In this document: positions 29,574 to 38,520 of the stretch, piece after piece
Position numbering within the stretch: position 1 is the stretch's first letter
Layout: each line of letters starts with the position of its first letter
Translations under genes and position numbers: made by a program
Notes under the pieces: model-generated
Database searches by the model: none
What the model was told of the DNA's origin: nothing
What the model saw: the letters and a program-made list of their open reading frames with translations, nothing else
IMG/VR virus record: IMGVR_UViG_3300017779_003527
Location: 1 to 53,778 of that record
DNA from: a virus
Reading direction: 5' to 3' (one strand)
DNA: 53,778 bases

Positions 29574-30473
29574 ATGACTGATTCATTCGGCGCACTCAAG
29601 CGCAATAGAGCTGAAGGTTTTGATAAGCTGACAGCATCCCTTAATAAACTACAATCTAAGTCTAGCGGACCTGGACCTGATGAGCGTTTCTGGAAACCAG
29701 AAGTCGACAAAGCAGGTAATGGTTATGCTGTGATTAGATTCCTACCTGAGTCTGAAGGAGAGGATGTCCCGTTCGTAAGAATATGGGATCATGGCTTCCA
29801 AGGAACTGGTGGTTGGTATATTGAGAACTCTCTGACCACTCTTGGCCAAAAAGATCCAGTATCTGAGTATAACTCAATGTTATGGAACTCTGGTATTGAA
29901 ACCAATAAAGATAAAGCTAGAAAACAGAAAAGACGTTTGTCTTTCATTTCTAATATCTATGTTGTTAAAGATCCATCTAATCCAGAAAATGAAGGAAAAG
30001 TATTCCTTTACAAGTTTGGTAAAAAAATCTTTGACAAACTAAACGAATCTATGAACCCGCAGTTTGAAGATGAGTCGCCAATCAACCCATTTGATTTATG
30101 GGAAGGTGCTGACTTTAAACTAAAGATTAGAAACGTAGAAGGATTTAGAAACTATGACAAATCTGAGCTAGATGTTTCAGCTCCTTTATCTGACGATGAC
30201 GAGCAATTAGAGCAAGTATGGAAATCACAACATTCTCTACAAGAGTTTGTTAATCCTACTAACTTTAAAACTTATGAGGAACTTCAATCGAAGCTCAATA
30301 GAGTGTTAGGTCTTGATGGAGCAGCTCCATCTACAACAGCAGAATCTAGTTTTGGTTCTGAGCCAGCAGCTGAAATACCATCAGCTCCAGCAGCACCTGT
30401 TGCACCAGAAGTTATGTCATCAGAATCTGATGATGAGTCTTTAGATTTCTTTAAGAAATTAGCCGAAGACTAA
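29574..30473 (+). CDS. 32: single-stranded DNA-binding protein gp32
   Basis: 299 aa. N-terminal ALKRNRAEGFDKLTASLNKL is the B-domain for cooperativity. The OB core includes FWKPEVDKAGNGYAVIRFLP, NIYVVKDPSNPENEGKVFLY and PFDLWEGADFKLKI; an acidic tail (SESDDESLDFFKKLAED) is the protein-interaction end. The protein has no cysteine at all, so the Cys/His zinc site of T4 gp32 is absent. GGAG precedes the ATG. Its stop abuts the convergent tape-measure stop. Confidence 0.93.
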   Translation: MTDSFGALKRNRAEGFDKLTASLNKLQSKSSGPGPDERFWKPEVDKAGNGYAVIRFLPESEGEDVPFVRIWDHGFQGTGGWYIENSLTTLGQKDPVSEYNSMLWNSGIETNKDKARKQKRRLSFISNIYVVKDPSNPENEGKVFLYKFGKKIFDKLNESMNPQFEDESPINPFDLWEGADFKLKIRNVEGFRNYDKSELDVSAPLSDDDEQLEQVWKSQHSLQEFVNPTNFKTYEELQSKLNRVLGLDGAAPSTTAESSFGSEPAAEIPSAPAAPVAPEVMSSESDDESLDFFKKLAED

Positions 30474-32345
30474 TTACTGAGCACCAACATAGAAACCGCG
30501 TGAGGTAGTGGGCGAACCACCCTCATGCGTTATGTTAGTTGATTTGACACTAGAGTTTTGATTGTTATTAACTGACATTGCTGTATTGACATTCTGATCG
30601 CCACCTTTAGATGCAGCTGCATCAGCAGCTCTTTGTTCATCGGTAGCGTCACCTGTTTGGTCGCTAAGATCATTTCCTTTAATACCAGCAGTCTCACCAA
30701 AGAAATCTTGCATACTTGTTTCTGCAGCTTCTGAAGCTGCCATTTCATCTTTAGCTTTCTGAGCTCCAGCAAGGGTAGCTATAATATGAGGTGTAGCACC
30801 ACCTTTCTTAGAGTGTGATCTACCCACTAGCTGCATTGTTTCTGGATCATACATGTTGAAAGATCCATTGTCATTAGGAACTTTATCTACTAGATATTCG
30901 TCATCATGTCTCCACCCATCAATAGACTTGAAATTACTCATTAGAACCATTGGAGTACCATCTTGATCTTGTACTGTAACTTCTGAACTGCCTGCTTCTA
31001 TGTTTTGCTTTTCAGCCATTTCATATATTTTTTTAGCAGCTTCTAATTCATCATCTTCTTGCTTTTCTTTAAACTTGTCTTTGTTAGCCTTCATTTCTGC
31101 GGCTTCTGTTTTATTAAGGTTTCCTAGTTCGAGCTGAGCATCTATCTGTTTATCAATTTGTTCATCGGACATACTAAAATCAACAAATGCAGCCTTCTCG
31201 TCTGATTGATCCCTTTCTGCATAATCCACTTTAAGAGCTCTTACTTCATCACCTTTACCAAATAGGCTGGCCAACATTGCCACCCCTTCAATAATTCCAT
31301 TCCAGACTCCTATAAAGATATTAATAAATCCATATACTACATCAACCAAAGCATCAATAATTCCAGAATCTACTAGCCCTTGGAATACAGCTGCTATTAT
31401 ACTAAGGACTGCACTAATTGCATTTATAACAATTTCAAGAACAGGCATTAGCGCTTGAACAACTTCCATTATAACATCTATAATTATTGCAAGGACATCC
31501 ATTATTGGAGGTAGGAATGCAGAGATTGCATCAACAACTATCGTCAGTACTTCGGCAAATACTGGTAATACCTTTTCAACTACTATACCGACTATTTGTT
31601 TGAATACCTCAAACACTTTATTGAACAAATTCTTTATAGCAGAGAACATGCCCTCATTAGCAGTTAATAAAGTACCAACTAATAATCCAGCTATTAAGAA
31701 GCCCTTTGCCAGTCCTTTTAAGAAGTCTGTTATTACTTTAAATGTCTTACCTATGGCGCCTTTTTCTTTTTTGACTTCCTCACCTTTTTCATCATCACCT
31801 TTCTTAGTCTTCTTGCCATCATCACCTTTCTTAGTTCGCTTATCTTCATCTCCATCAAGCATTTTTTTGTAAATATCAGTTACTGCGTAATAGATTTCAG
31901 TTAATATTTCTTTTGTTGCATCATCAGCATCTCTTGTATCTTCTGCCTCTTCGTTGACGACTTCTGCCATTTCATCTTTAACTTCTTCTCCCTGCTGCTC
32001 GGCATCAGGGACTTGCTCAAGCTCTTCAACTTGTTCTGCGTTTTCTTCTGACTCCATAGCTGCAAGGATTGCATCCATTTCATCATGAAACTCTTTTTGA
32101 AATTGGTCGTTTTGTTTGTGTATTTGATCAGCTTTAAGTTTTATTGCTCTTGTATGAGCATCAATAAAACCTAACTTAGGAATGTAGTTTTTCATGATCT
32201 CTGTAAACTCCATTATCTTTTGGAGTTGCTCGACCATTGTATCTTCTACATCTTTTATGCCTTTAGCCATAGCCTCAGATTCAGGAGAAGCACTACTTGG
32301 TCTTCCCTTATTCGGATCTGTGTTTGGGGCTGCAGGCAGTGCCAT
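30474..32345 (-). CDS. 29: tail tape-measure / tail length determinator (gp29-like)
   Basis: 623 aa (T4 gp29 is 590). Pattern typical of tape measures: helical N-terminus, acidic/Lys-rich middle (GDEDKRTKKGDDGKKTKKGD), then a long hydrophobic stretch (about residues 205-370, repeated VVDAI, FLPPIMDV, VVQALMPVLEIVINAISAV) and a polar C-terminus. Position beside gp51 and gp26 supports this. Direct sequence match to T4 gp29 is weak, so the call rests on architecture and synteny. No lytic domain seen. Confidence 0.72.
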   Translation of the reverse strand: MALPAAPNTDPNKGRPSSASPESEAMAKGIKDVEDTMVEQLQKIMEFTEIMKNYIPKLGFIDAHTRAIKLKADQIHKQNDQFQKEFHDEMDAILAAMESEENAEQVEELEQVPDAEQQGEEVKDEMAEVVNEEAEDTRDADDATKEILTEIYYAVTDIYKKMLDGDEDKRTKKGDDGKKTKKGDDEKGEEVKKEKGAIGKTFKVITDFLKGLAKGFLIAGLLVGTLLTANEGMFSAIKNLFNKVFEVFKQIVGIVVEKVLPVFAEVLTIVVDAISAFLPPIMDVLAIIIDVIMEVVQALMPVLEIVINAISAVLSIIAAVFQGLVDSGIIDALVDVVYGFINIFIGVWNGIIEGVAMLASLFGKGDEVRALKVDYAERDQSDEKAAFVDFSMSDEQIDKQIDAQLELGNLNKTEAAEMKANKDKFKEKQEDDELEAAKKIYEMAEKQNIEAGSSEVTVQDQDGTPMVLMSNFKSIDGWRHDDEYLVDKVPNDNGSFNMYDPETMQLVGRSHSKKGGATPHIIATLAGAQKAKDEMAASEAAETSMQDFFGETAGIKGNDLSDQTGDATDEQRAADAAASKGGDQNVNTAMSVNNNQNSSVKSTNITHEGGSPTTSRGFYVGAQ

Positions 32346-32348
32346 TTA

Positions 32349-32726
32349 TTACTTTCCGCTTCCGTTGATTTTGTCTTTAGCTGTTCCAGCATATAGACCA
32401 AACCAAGCTGCACCAGCACCAACTACGATACTGATAAGTCCCGATTGTTCCATGGTAGGATCTGGCAATTCCATGAACCACATAGTACAGTAGTACAATA
32501 AGAATATGTAAACACTTAAAAATGCTCTTGGGAATATTCTCCAGGAATCAACCATGTTAGAAAGGAATATCCATCTTTGCCATGGATTATCAGGTTCTTT
32601 ATTAGCCTTTAAGTCTACAATCTCTGCTTTTAGATTAGAGTTTTCTGTTACAAGCTCCATGAATTTATTAAGATCAATCTCGACCTCATTACGACTCATG
32701 TCACCACTAAATTTTTCATCTGCCAT
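32349..32726 (-). CDS. holin-like membrane protein, 125 aa
   Basis: Charged coiled N-terminus (LNKFMELVTENSNLKAEIVD) followed by FPRAFLSVYIFLLYYCTMWF and GLISIVVGAGAAWFGLYAG, two membrane helices with a short loop. The second ends in a WFGLYAG motif seen in small holins of tailed phages and gene transfer agents. Placed between the tape measure and gp51 genes. Could be a holin, or a tail-associated membrane protein. Confidence 0.55.
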   Translation of the reverse strand: MADEKFSGDMSRNEVEIDLNKFMELVTENSNLKAEIVDLKANKEPDNPWQRWIFLSNMVDSWRIFPRAFLSVYIFLLYYCTMWFMELPDPTMEQSGLISIVVGAGAAWFGLYAGTAKDKINGSGK

Positions 32727-32743
32727 TTTGTTACCCTTATAGT

Positions 32744-32974
32744 TTATCTTTTACTAAATTGTTTAAAGTTGGTCCTACGAGGAGTGGGTTTCATCCCGTT
32801 TTTCCTCTGTTCATTCCTTTCCTTTTCCTGCTTTAAATGCTCGGATAACATAGCAACATATAATTCACGCTCATAAGGAATGAGATTTTCAACTTCCGTT
32901 ATACTATATTTATGATGCTGAACCAGTGCAAAGATTAATTCGTAGTAATTTGCCAAGGTATTATGGCTCAGCAT
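32744..32974 (-). CDS. 51: baseplate hub assembly factor gp51-like
   Basis: 76 aa from ATG 32974, 3 nt before which the gp26 stop ends (TGATAATG). YYELIFALVQHHKYSITEVE, LIPYERELYVAMLSEHLKQE and basic C-terminus fit gp51, a catalyst of hub assembly in T4 acting with gp26 and gp28. Small size and linkage to gp26 support the call. Confidence 0.65.
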   Translation of the reverse strand: MLSHNTLANYYELIFALVQHHKYSITEVENLIPYERELYVAMLSEHLKQEKERNEQRKNGMKPTPRRTNFKQFSKR

Positions 32975-32976
32975 TA

Positions 32977-33696
32977 TCAAAAAAAATCTGATATGCCTCT
33001 TAGTACTATACTTCTATCATTTCCTAAACTGTTTTTATACTCTAAAGTGTGTTCTAATTTTGGTGCGGTATTAAAGAAATTCTGTACTTGTTCGAAAGAC
33101 TTAATATCCATACCTCTTATGAACTCTTTAGCCTCCTCAATTGTAAAGTCATCATAGACTTCATTTGCATCCCATACCTTAACTAGACAATGAGCAAGAA
33201 GTCCAAATACTGTTTCTGCTTGGCTCTCATCATTAGCTTCAACAGTAGAATCTAAATTCATACCAGACTTCTCTAATGTTCCCATTGTAGGATCTTTAAG
33301 AAGCATTGTAAGATCACCAATAGAAAGCTCATAGCTTCTATTTGGATCTATTGTTGGTTCAATCTCATTGATGTCTAACTCAAAATCATAGAGTTGTTCA
33401 TCTTCTTTATCTTTATACTTTAACTTTACAATATTGTTAACAGACTTGCCTCTTAAGTGCATAAACAAATATTCTATATCTGTTACTGTCAGATCACTAG
33501 GATCAAAGTTTTTAGGACTAAGGACAACATTAGTCAAAACTTGCTTAATTGAATTAAGCTGATCGCCTGCTCCGCCTTCTTTACCGACGAGCAGTAGTTT
33601 CTCTTCTTTTACAAGAAAAGGTCTAAATTTTACTTTTTTCTTTATTACGGGTAGTGTAATTTCAAACTCTGGTTGAGTTATTTTTGGTAGCGCCAT
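32977..33696 (-). CDS. 26: baseplate hub protein gp26-like
   Basis: 239 aa. FRPFLVKEEKLLLVGKEGG is the K-F-R-x(3-4)-V-K-E-E-K block found in gp26, followed by an LTVTDIEYLFMHLRGKSVNN motif that is also typical. In T4, gp26 assembles the baseplate hub together with gp51. GGAGAAATATA provides the RBS. In this phage it lies on the minus strand with the tape measure. Confidence 0.82.
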   Translation of the reverse strand: MALPKITQPEFEITLPVIKKKVKFRPFLVKEEKLLLVGKEGGAGDQLNSIKQVLTNVVLSPKNFDPSDLTVTDIEYLFMHLRGKSVNNIVKLKYKDKEDEQLYDFELDINEIEPTIDPNRSYELSIGDLTMLLKDPTMGTLEKSGMNLDSTVEANDESQAETVFGLLAHCLVKVWDANEVYDDFTIEEAKEFIRGMDIKSFEQVQNFFNTAPKLEHTLEYKNSLGNDRSIVLRGISDFF

Positions 33697-33716
33697 TATA
33701 TTTCTCCATTATTATA

Positions 33717-34604
33717 TTATCTATTACCACCGAAAGATCCTAAGAAACTTTGTGCGTTAGATAAAACATTTATCACATCGCCAACATTATTAGGTTTCTT
33801 CCAACTTGCTTTCAAAGCTGTTCCAGTCTGTCCTATTCTTAACAATTGCTCCATTGGAGATAACGCTCTATTAGCTAAGAACGATTCGCCGTTGGTTCCT
33901 TCTGGTAGCTGATGGTTTTCAGATACCCAAGTTCTCAATTGCAAGTTAACAGTCAATCTTGCAACTTCATCATTTTGAGCCCAGCCTAATGTCACATCAC
34001 CTATTTGTGAAGGCCAGACTTCATATGCTGTTAAAGTATTTATATGGTTTGCAGCCATATCAAATGTCTTAATTCTTGCGGTAGTGATGTATGAATCTCT
34101 ATATGAAATTTCACCAAATGCAGCACCACTTTCGTTTACCGTGTTGTCTATTGCAGACTCAGGGGCTCCTAAGTGTACAATATTAGATGCCCATTTTTGA
34201 AAGAAGTCTAAATTCCTTCCTCTAGCATCTAACATAAAACTTGCTGATATCTCTGACGGAATAGCACTGACTGCCCTTCTATCAAAAGGTCCAATTGTAT
34301 TTCTTCTATGATCTACTGGTACAACATTAACACCTGGTATGTTAATATTATCACAAAAGAACTGTAACGACTGTGCTGTTTGTGCACTGGCCCAAGCTCC
34401 GCTAGGTACATCTATCTCAACAAGATATCTATTGGCACGTGCCATGCCATTGTTCTGTTCCATTGCACCCAGGAAAGAACCTATATTAAACGATCCGGCA
34501 GGACTGTCTTGTCCTACTGTTCCAGATCCTTTCTTTTCTTTCTTAAGGGCATTACCCTTAGTTAGATTAAATAAATCTTTTGCTATGTCTAGTGCTTTTG
34601 CCAT
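33717..34604 (-). CDS. 54: baseplate tail-tube initiator gp54-like
   Basis: 295 aa. After a helical N-terminus comes a tube-fold core: ANRYLVEIDVPSGAWASAQT, LQFFCDNINIPGVNVVPVDH, FMLDARGRNLDFFQKWASNI, FGEISYRDSYITTARIKTFD and YEVWPSQIGDVTLGWAQNDE. This resembles the gp19/gp54/gp48 tail-tube superfamily. Its size (T4 gp54 320 aa) and position near gp2/gp4 and gp48 favour gp54. It overlaps the gp2 stop by one base. Confidence 0.7.
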   Translation of the reverse strand: MAKALDIAKDLFNLTKGNALKKEKKGSGTVGQDSPAGSFNIGSFLGAMEQNNGMARANRYLVEIDVPSGAWASAQTAQSLQFFCDNINIPGVNVVPVDHRRNTIGPFDRRAVSAIPSEISASFMLDARGRNLDFFQKWASNIVHLGAPESAIDNTVNESGAAFGEISYRDSYITTARIKTFDMAANHINTLTAYEVWPSQIGDVTLGWAQNDEVARLTVNLQLRTWVSENHQLPEGTNGESFLANRALSPMEQLLRIGQTGTALKASWKKPNNVGDVINVLSNAQSFLGSFGGNR

Positions 34605-35290
34605 TACGTTTTAGCCTTGGTCCTGTCTATTTTCTTTCTTGCTCTCTTTTCCATTTGAGAATCCATCCATACTCTATTTATGCCACTCTTCCTAAATCTA
34701 TGCACAGGAAGCATCATAATAGTATCCCATCCTATAGGCGGAACATATAACATTTGTCCGACTATTCTTTTATAGTCATATCTTTTCCAACAAGGCAAGA
34801 AACCTCTCATGTCCATTCTTTTCTTCATGAACTTATAATCAACTCTCTGAGTATTAACTCTAGCCCTAATAGATGATCCAATTTCCTTAGCTTTAACTTC
34901 CGGAAAGATTGAAAACTTATATAACTCATTCATAAGAGTTGCTCTTTCAATGTAAGGTAGATAATGAAAGTTTAGCATTGTAAAATATCCCTTCTCTGGT
35001 TTTACATTCATTATAATACCAACTGGGAACATATCATAATAAGGAAGTTTGTTTGCCATCTTAGGCATATACTTCATCATATACATTCTACCTGGTAGAA
35101 TTCTTTTTGTTCTGTTTGCGCCTGATAATATAGTAGAAGGATTAGCCTCACGTTCCAACTCTGCTAGCTCTCTTAATCTAGTAACTGGATCACCGTTCTC
35201 TTTTGTATATAAATCTTTCATGGATTTGAATTCCATATCGAATTCATCTCCAACAAGGCTTACTAACTTATCAAAAAAATATGCTGGCAT
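34604..35290 (-). CDS. 2: probable DNA end-protector gp2-like virion protein
   Basis: 228 aa. RILPGRMYMMKYMPKMANKL, LPYYDMFPVGIIMNVKPEKG and FTMLNFHYLPYIERATLMNE follow the P-G-x-M/V-Y ... LPYYDxFP ... LNxHYLP pattern of a conserved T4-like virion protein annotated as gp2. The T4 order 2-4-53-5 is preserved here (2 and 4 on this strand, 53 and 5 opposite), which supports the assignment. In T4, gp2 protects packaged DNA ends from RecBCD. Confidence 0.65.
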   Translation of the reverse strand: MPAYFFDKLVSLVGDEFDMEFKSMKDLYTKENGDPVTRLRELAELEREANPSTILSGANRTKRILPGRMYMMKYMPKMANKLPYYDMFPVGIIMNVKPEKGYFTMLNFHYLPYIERATLMNELYKFSIFPEVKAKEIGSSIRARVNTQRVDYKFMKKRMDMRGFLPCWKRYDYKRIVGQMLYVPPIGWDTIMMLPVHRFRKSGINRVWMDSQMEKRARKKIDRTKAKT

Positions 35291-35715
35291 TATTTTATTC
35301 CTAACTCATCTTGAGTCATTATCATCCATTTCATACCTTTATTCTTACAATATTCAGCTGCAACTTCAAACTTTCTTTGATTAACTGCAAACGTTTTCAT
35401 CTCTCTTAGGTATTTTACTGTCTGTCTTTTAGGCTTTTTAGGTGGAAGTAAATGCTGTTTAGGTTTAACTTCTATTACCATTTGCTCTCCGTTTTCTTTT
35501 TGAACCCAAAAATCTGGGAAGTATCTATGCATCTTTCTATCAATTGGACTGCGATATGGTATGCAAAATTCCTCAGAAGACCACTTTTCTATCTGTTTGT
35601 GGTCATCTAAATACTTCATTAGCTTGAACTCCCACAAACTTCTATAAATAATATTAGTGGAGTCCCCTCTATATTTGTTGGGGTTCTTGGGAACGAATTT
35701 ACCAGAGTAAGCCAT
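35290..35715 (-). CDS. 4: head completion protein gp4-like
   Basis: 141 aa from ATG 35715. MAYSGKFVPKNPNKYRGDST matches the N-terminus of T4 gp4 closely; YRSLWEFKLMKYLDDHKQIE and HRYFPDFWVQKENGEQMVIE are equally conserved. A longer frame starting at 35748 is rejected because residue 12 is the homologous Met and a late box lies exactly 5 nt upstream of it. The FPDF...EVKPK pattern resembles a PD-(D/E)XK core. gp4 completes heads before tail joining. Confidence 0.93.
   Translation of the reverse strand: MAYSGKFVPKNPNKYRGDSTNIIYRSLWEFKLMKYLDDHKQIEKWSSEEFCIPYRSPIDRKMHRYFPDFWVQKENGEQMVIEVKPKQHLLPPKKPKRQTVKYLREMKTFAVNQRKFEVAAEYCKNKGMKWMIMTQDELGIK
35643..35650 (+). promoter_or_regulatory. late promoter TATAAATA for gp48 operon
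   Basis: Perfect TATAAATA on the plus strand inside gp4 (antisense to it). Predicted start about 35656, giving a leader of about 75 nt to gp48. Likely drives the plus-strand baseplate block from 35731. Confidence 0.6.
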
Positions 35716-35720
35716 ATAGG

Positions 35721-35728
35721 TATTTATT
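35721..35728 (-). promoter_or_regulatory. late promoter AATAAATA, leaderless geometry, minus strand
   Basis: Minus-strand AATAAATA followed by 5 nt (CCTAT) and the gp4 ATG at 35715. It lies in the 15-bp gap between two divergent start codons (35715 and 35731). Confidence 0.8.
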
Positions 35729-35730
35729 AA

Positions 35731-36618
35731 ATGTACATAGGAAGACAAAAAAAAGGTTTAGCAGGTGGGAATGCACCATCAGCTAAGATTAAATCTAAAT
35801 TAGATGCAGGAGGCTCGTTCTCGTTTCCAAACGATTTAGGTGTACATCAATTCTGTATGATATTCCATGAGTACAATTATAACATGGAGGCCTCACAAGT
35901 AAAAGAATCTGTAGTATTACCATTACCAATGACAATAGTAGACAAGTATGGAATGGAATACAACAGTGCTGATCTAAAAACTATGGGAGCAGCTGGTGCA
36001 AGTGCAGCCGATGATATTATTGATAGCTTTAAGAAAGCAGGTAGCGCAGCAGGAAAAGAAAAAGAAGCACAACGAGCGGGGTCAATAAACATTGATGGTC
36101 TAGCAGCTGATGTAGGAACGGGCGTTATGGCCATTGCAAGGGACTTAAATCCTTTTGCATCTCAAGTAGAACCAGCTTTAGCATTGTCTACGGGAACAAT
36201 TAGTAATCCTCATACAGCATTATTATTCTCGGCAGTTAAATTAAAAGTGTTTGATTTTACATGGAAACTATATCCTCAAACATTAGACGAATCAAATAAC
36301 CTTAAAAAAATAATTAAGTTAATAAAACAAAGATCACATCCTTCTTTTATGGGGCAAGGAACAAATAACTTTATAATGAAGTATCCGCATGAAGTAGACT
36401 TGTACTATCTTGGACAAGGCGATAGTATGCATAGATTCAAGAGAGCAGCTATTACTTCAATGCAAGTAAACTATACGCCAGAGGGACAACCAGCTTTCTT
36501 TGCAGGAACAGGTCAACCAGTATTTACAGAACTACAATTAGGATTTACAGAGACAACAGTTTGGACCTCAGAGGATTTTGAAGACGAGCCAGATGCAACA
36601 GGTAGTGGAGAATTATAA
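35731..36618 (+). CDS. 48: baseplate tail-tube cap gp48-like
   Basis: 295 aa. GSFSFPNDLGVHQFCMIFHE starts a tube-like fold; TALLFSAVKLKVFDFTWKLY with PQTLDESNNLKKIIKLIKQR and HRFKRAAITSMQVNYTPEGQ are typical of gp48-type proteins. Caps the baseplate dome and starts the tail tube in T4. A middle helical Ala-rich insertion (KKAGSAAGKEKEAQRAG) is flexible. First plus-strand gene after the divergent late promoters. Confidence 0.72.
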   Translation: MYIGRQKKGLAGGNAPSAKIKSKLDAGGSFSFPNDLGVHQFCMIFHEYNYNMEASQVKESVVLPLPMTIVDKYGMEYNSADLKTMGAAGASAADDIIDSFKKAGSAAGKEKEAQRAGSINIDGLAADVGTGVMAIARDLNPFASQVEPALALSTGTISNPHTALLFSAVKLKVFDFTWKLYPQTLDESNNLKKIIKLIKQRSHPSFMGQGTNNFIMKYPHEVDLYYLGQGDSMHRFKRAAITSMQVNYTPEGQPAFFAGTGQPVFTELQLGFTETTVWTSEDFEDEPDATGSGEL

Positions 36619-37154
36619 TGAGATTTAGTAAAGGATACTTTTCTGACTTTCCACAAGTAGAATATGGAACTAAGATTGCACGTAATCTGATGTCGCGTCC
36701 TAAAATTAAAGAATCACTATTAGGTAATCCAAATGCATTTTATGATTACGTAGTTGAAGATGGTATGAGACCAGATCAAATAGCTCATCTTTATTATGAG
36801 GATTCTCAATTAGTATGGTTAATATTTTTAGCAAATAACATTGTAGATCCATATTATGACTGGCCACTTCCACAAACTCAATTTGGAAATTTCTTAATTT
36901 CAAAGTATGGTTCTATAGCAGCTGCACAAGCATTAATTAAACATTACAAGCATAACACAAAGGGTACAATAATTACAAAAGAAACATACGATCTCAATGG
37001 CACATATAGTAATATTGTAGCAGGTCAATATACAGCAGTATATGCTTATGATTTTGAAAACGATTTAAACGAGAGTAAAAGACAAATAAAATTGATAGAT
37101 AGTAGATTAGCTAACAAAGCAAAAGCTATGTTACGCGAAATTATGATTGGATAA
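36618..37154 (+). CDS. 53: baseplate wedge protein gp53-like
   Basis: 178 aa (T4 gp53 196). DGMRPDQIAHLYYEDSQLVW and LIFLANNIVDPYYDWPL match the gp53 hallmark R-P-E-x-L-A...Y...YWVLL...NDPYYGW. Wedge component joining the ring around the hub. One-base overlap with gp48 (TAATG), with GGAG upstream. Confidence 0.9.
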   Translation: MRFSKGYFSDFPQVEYGTKIARNLMSRPKIKESLLGNPNAFYDYVVEDGMRPDQIAHLYYEDSQLVWLIFLANNIVDPYYDWPLPQTQFGNFLISKYGSIAAAQALIKHYKHNTKGTIITKETYDLNGTYSNIVAGQYTAVYAYDFENDLNESKRQIKLIDSRLANKAKAMLREIMIG

Positions 37155-37158
37155 TATT

Positions 37159-38520
37159 ATGGACAGATTCATAAATGTTCCAGCATCACAAAAAACAGAT
37201 ATAGGAACAACAACAGACAGAGGCATAACAGAACCTATAGATGGTAATGATCAATCTCTGTACAATCCAAGTAACGTCGTAATAGATTTTTTAGAAATCA
37301 ATCATCCTGCAGGCAGATTAGATTTACAGGGATCATATCATTCTATAGTAATAACAGAAAGCGTATTTGAAAAAGCATTGACATGTAAGGTAGTAGTACT
37401 TGATGCAACAGAGAAGCTAGCAGAATTAGATTTAGATGGATCCGAAGAATTAAAAATAGGATTCCATAGCGAGAAGAATAAAGAAATAGTAAACTCTTAT
37501 AAAGTCTATAGAGTAGAAACAACTAATGATGATGCATCTGGTTCAAAAGGAAAAGCATATCAACTGTTTGGTATATCAGAAGAATTTGTAAAACAATCTA
37601 CAATGGACATTAATAAAGCATTTACTGGTACGCTTAGTAAATTTGTTGAAATAATATACGACTTCATAGGTAGCAAAAAACAAATAGACATACATCGTAC
37701 AACTGGAAGAGTTACTACTATTATACCAGGAATGACACCATTTGAGTCTATTGAAATGATACAAAGAAGATCATACAATGCTAGATTCTCTTCATCTATA
37801 TTTCTTTTTTATGAAGACACAAGAGGCTTTAACTTTGTAAACATGGAGCAATTGATAGCTGAAGGACGAAACAGAGCAATAGAATATTCGTATAACCCTG
37901 GTGTGCAATTGGACGACATGAAGACGTTACAAGCTCAGCGCACAATAAGCGAGATTAATTTTCCAAGGGGAAGAAACTTAATAGATAAAATTAAGAGTGG
38001 AGCATATGCATCACAGGTAGCAGAAATTGATGTCATTAATCAAAGAATTGATAGAACAATATTAACTGTAAAAGAGAACTTCAATGACTTCTATCATTTA
38101 GACAAGCCGGCCATTACATTAGATAAGACAGATATAATCAACGATTCACTTAATGTAATTAACAGTACTACATGGATTAACAAGTATGTTGATGGCGTAA
38201 GGCATAGAGAAAATAACTTTGGTCCGGCTTTAACTAGAAGAAAATTCTATGCAGATAGCTTAGGACAGATACAAATGAATGCTGTTGTGCCCGGTAATTC
38301 CGATCTAAATGTAGGAATGGTAATGGATTTAGACATGATAGAGTCATCAGCAAACAAAGAAAATCCAGATCAAGAAAAGAAAATAAGTGGTAAATATTTA
38401 ATAACTGAAGTTAACCACCAAATAATTAAAGACAAATACAATTGTACAGTGGCTTGTAATAAAGAAAGCTATAGAGCTAATGTAGATGATATATCAAGAT
38501 ATGTGGTAGGTAAAAGATAA
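37159..38520 (+). CDS. 27: baseplate hub protein gp27-like
   Basis: 453 aa from ATG 37159 (MDRFINVPAS); an in-frame TTG at 37147 overlaps gp53. FLEINHPAGRLDLQGSYHSI, FIGSKKQIDIHRTTGRVTTI, GMTPFESIEMIQRRSYNARF and FLFYEDTRGFNFVNMEQLIA fit gp27, the trimeric hub that holds the gp5 spike and continues the tail tube. T4 gp27 is 391 aa. The C-terminus has GKYLITEVNHQIIKDKYNCT, typical for this fold. Overlaps gp5 by one base. Confidence 0.82.
   Translation: MDRFINVPASQKTDIGTTTDRGITEPIDGNDQSLYNPSNVVIDFLEINHPAGRLDLQGSYHSIVITESVFEKALTCKVVVLDATEKLAELDLDGSEELKIGFHSEKNKEIVNSYKVYRVETTNDDASGSKGKAYQLFGISEEFVKQSTMDINKAFTGTLSKFVEIIYDFIGSKKQIDIHRTTGRVTTIIPGMTPFESIEMIQRRSYNARFSSSIFLFYEDTRGFNFVNMEQLIAEGRNRAIEYSYNPGVQLDDMKTLQAQRTISEINFPRGRNLIDKIKSGAYASQVAEIDVINQRIDRTILTVKENFNDFYHLDKPAITLDKTDIINDSLNVINSTTWINKYVDGVRHRENNFGPALTRRKFYADSLGQIQMNAVVPGNSDLNVGMVMDLDMIESSANKENPDQEKKISGKYLITEVNHQIIKDKYNCTVACNKESYRANVDDISRYVVGKR

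Noticed and set aside
31600-31872. plus-strand ORF opposite the tape-measure gene
   Set aside because: Ser/Pro/Phe-rich low-complexity translation typical of the antisense of an Asp/Lys/Val-rich gene.
35716-35748. longer start for gp4
   Set aside because: Residue 12 aligns with the T4 gp4 start and a late box sits 5 nt before it; the longer form would read through the promoter.
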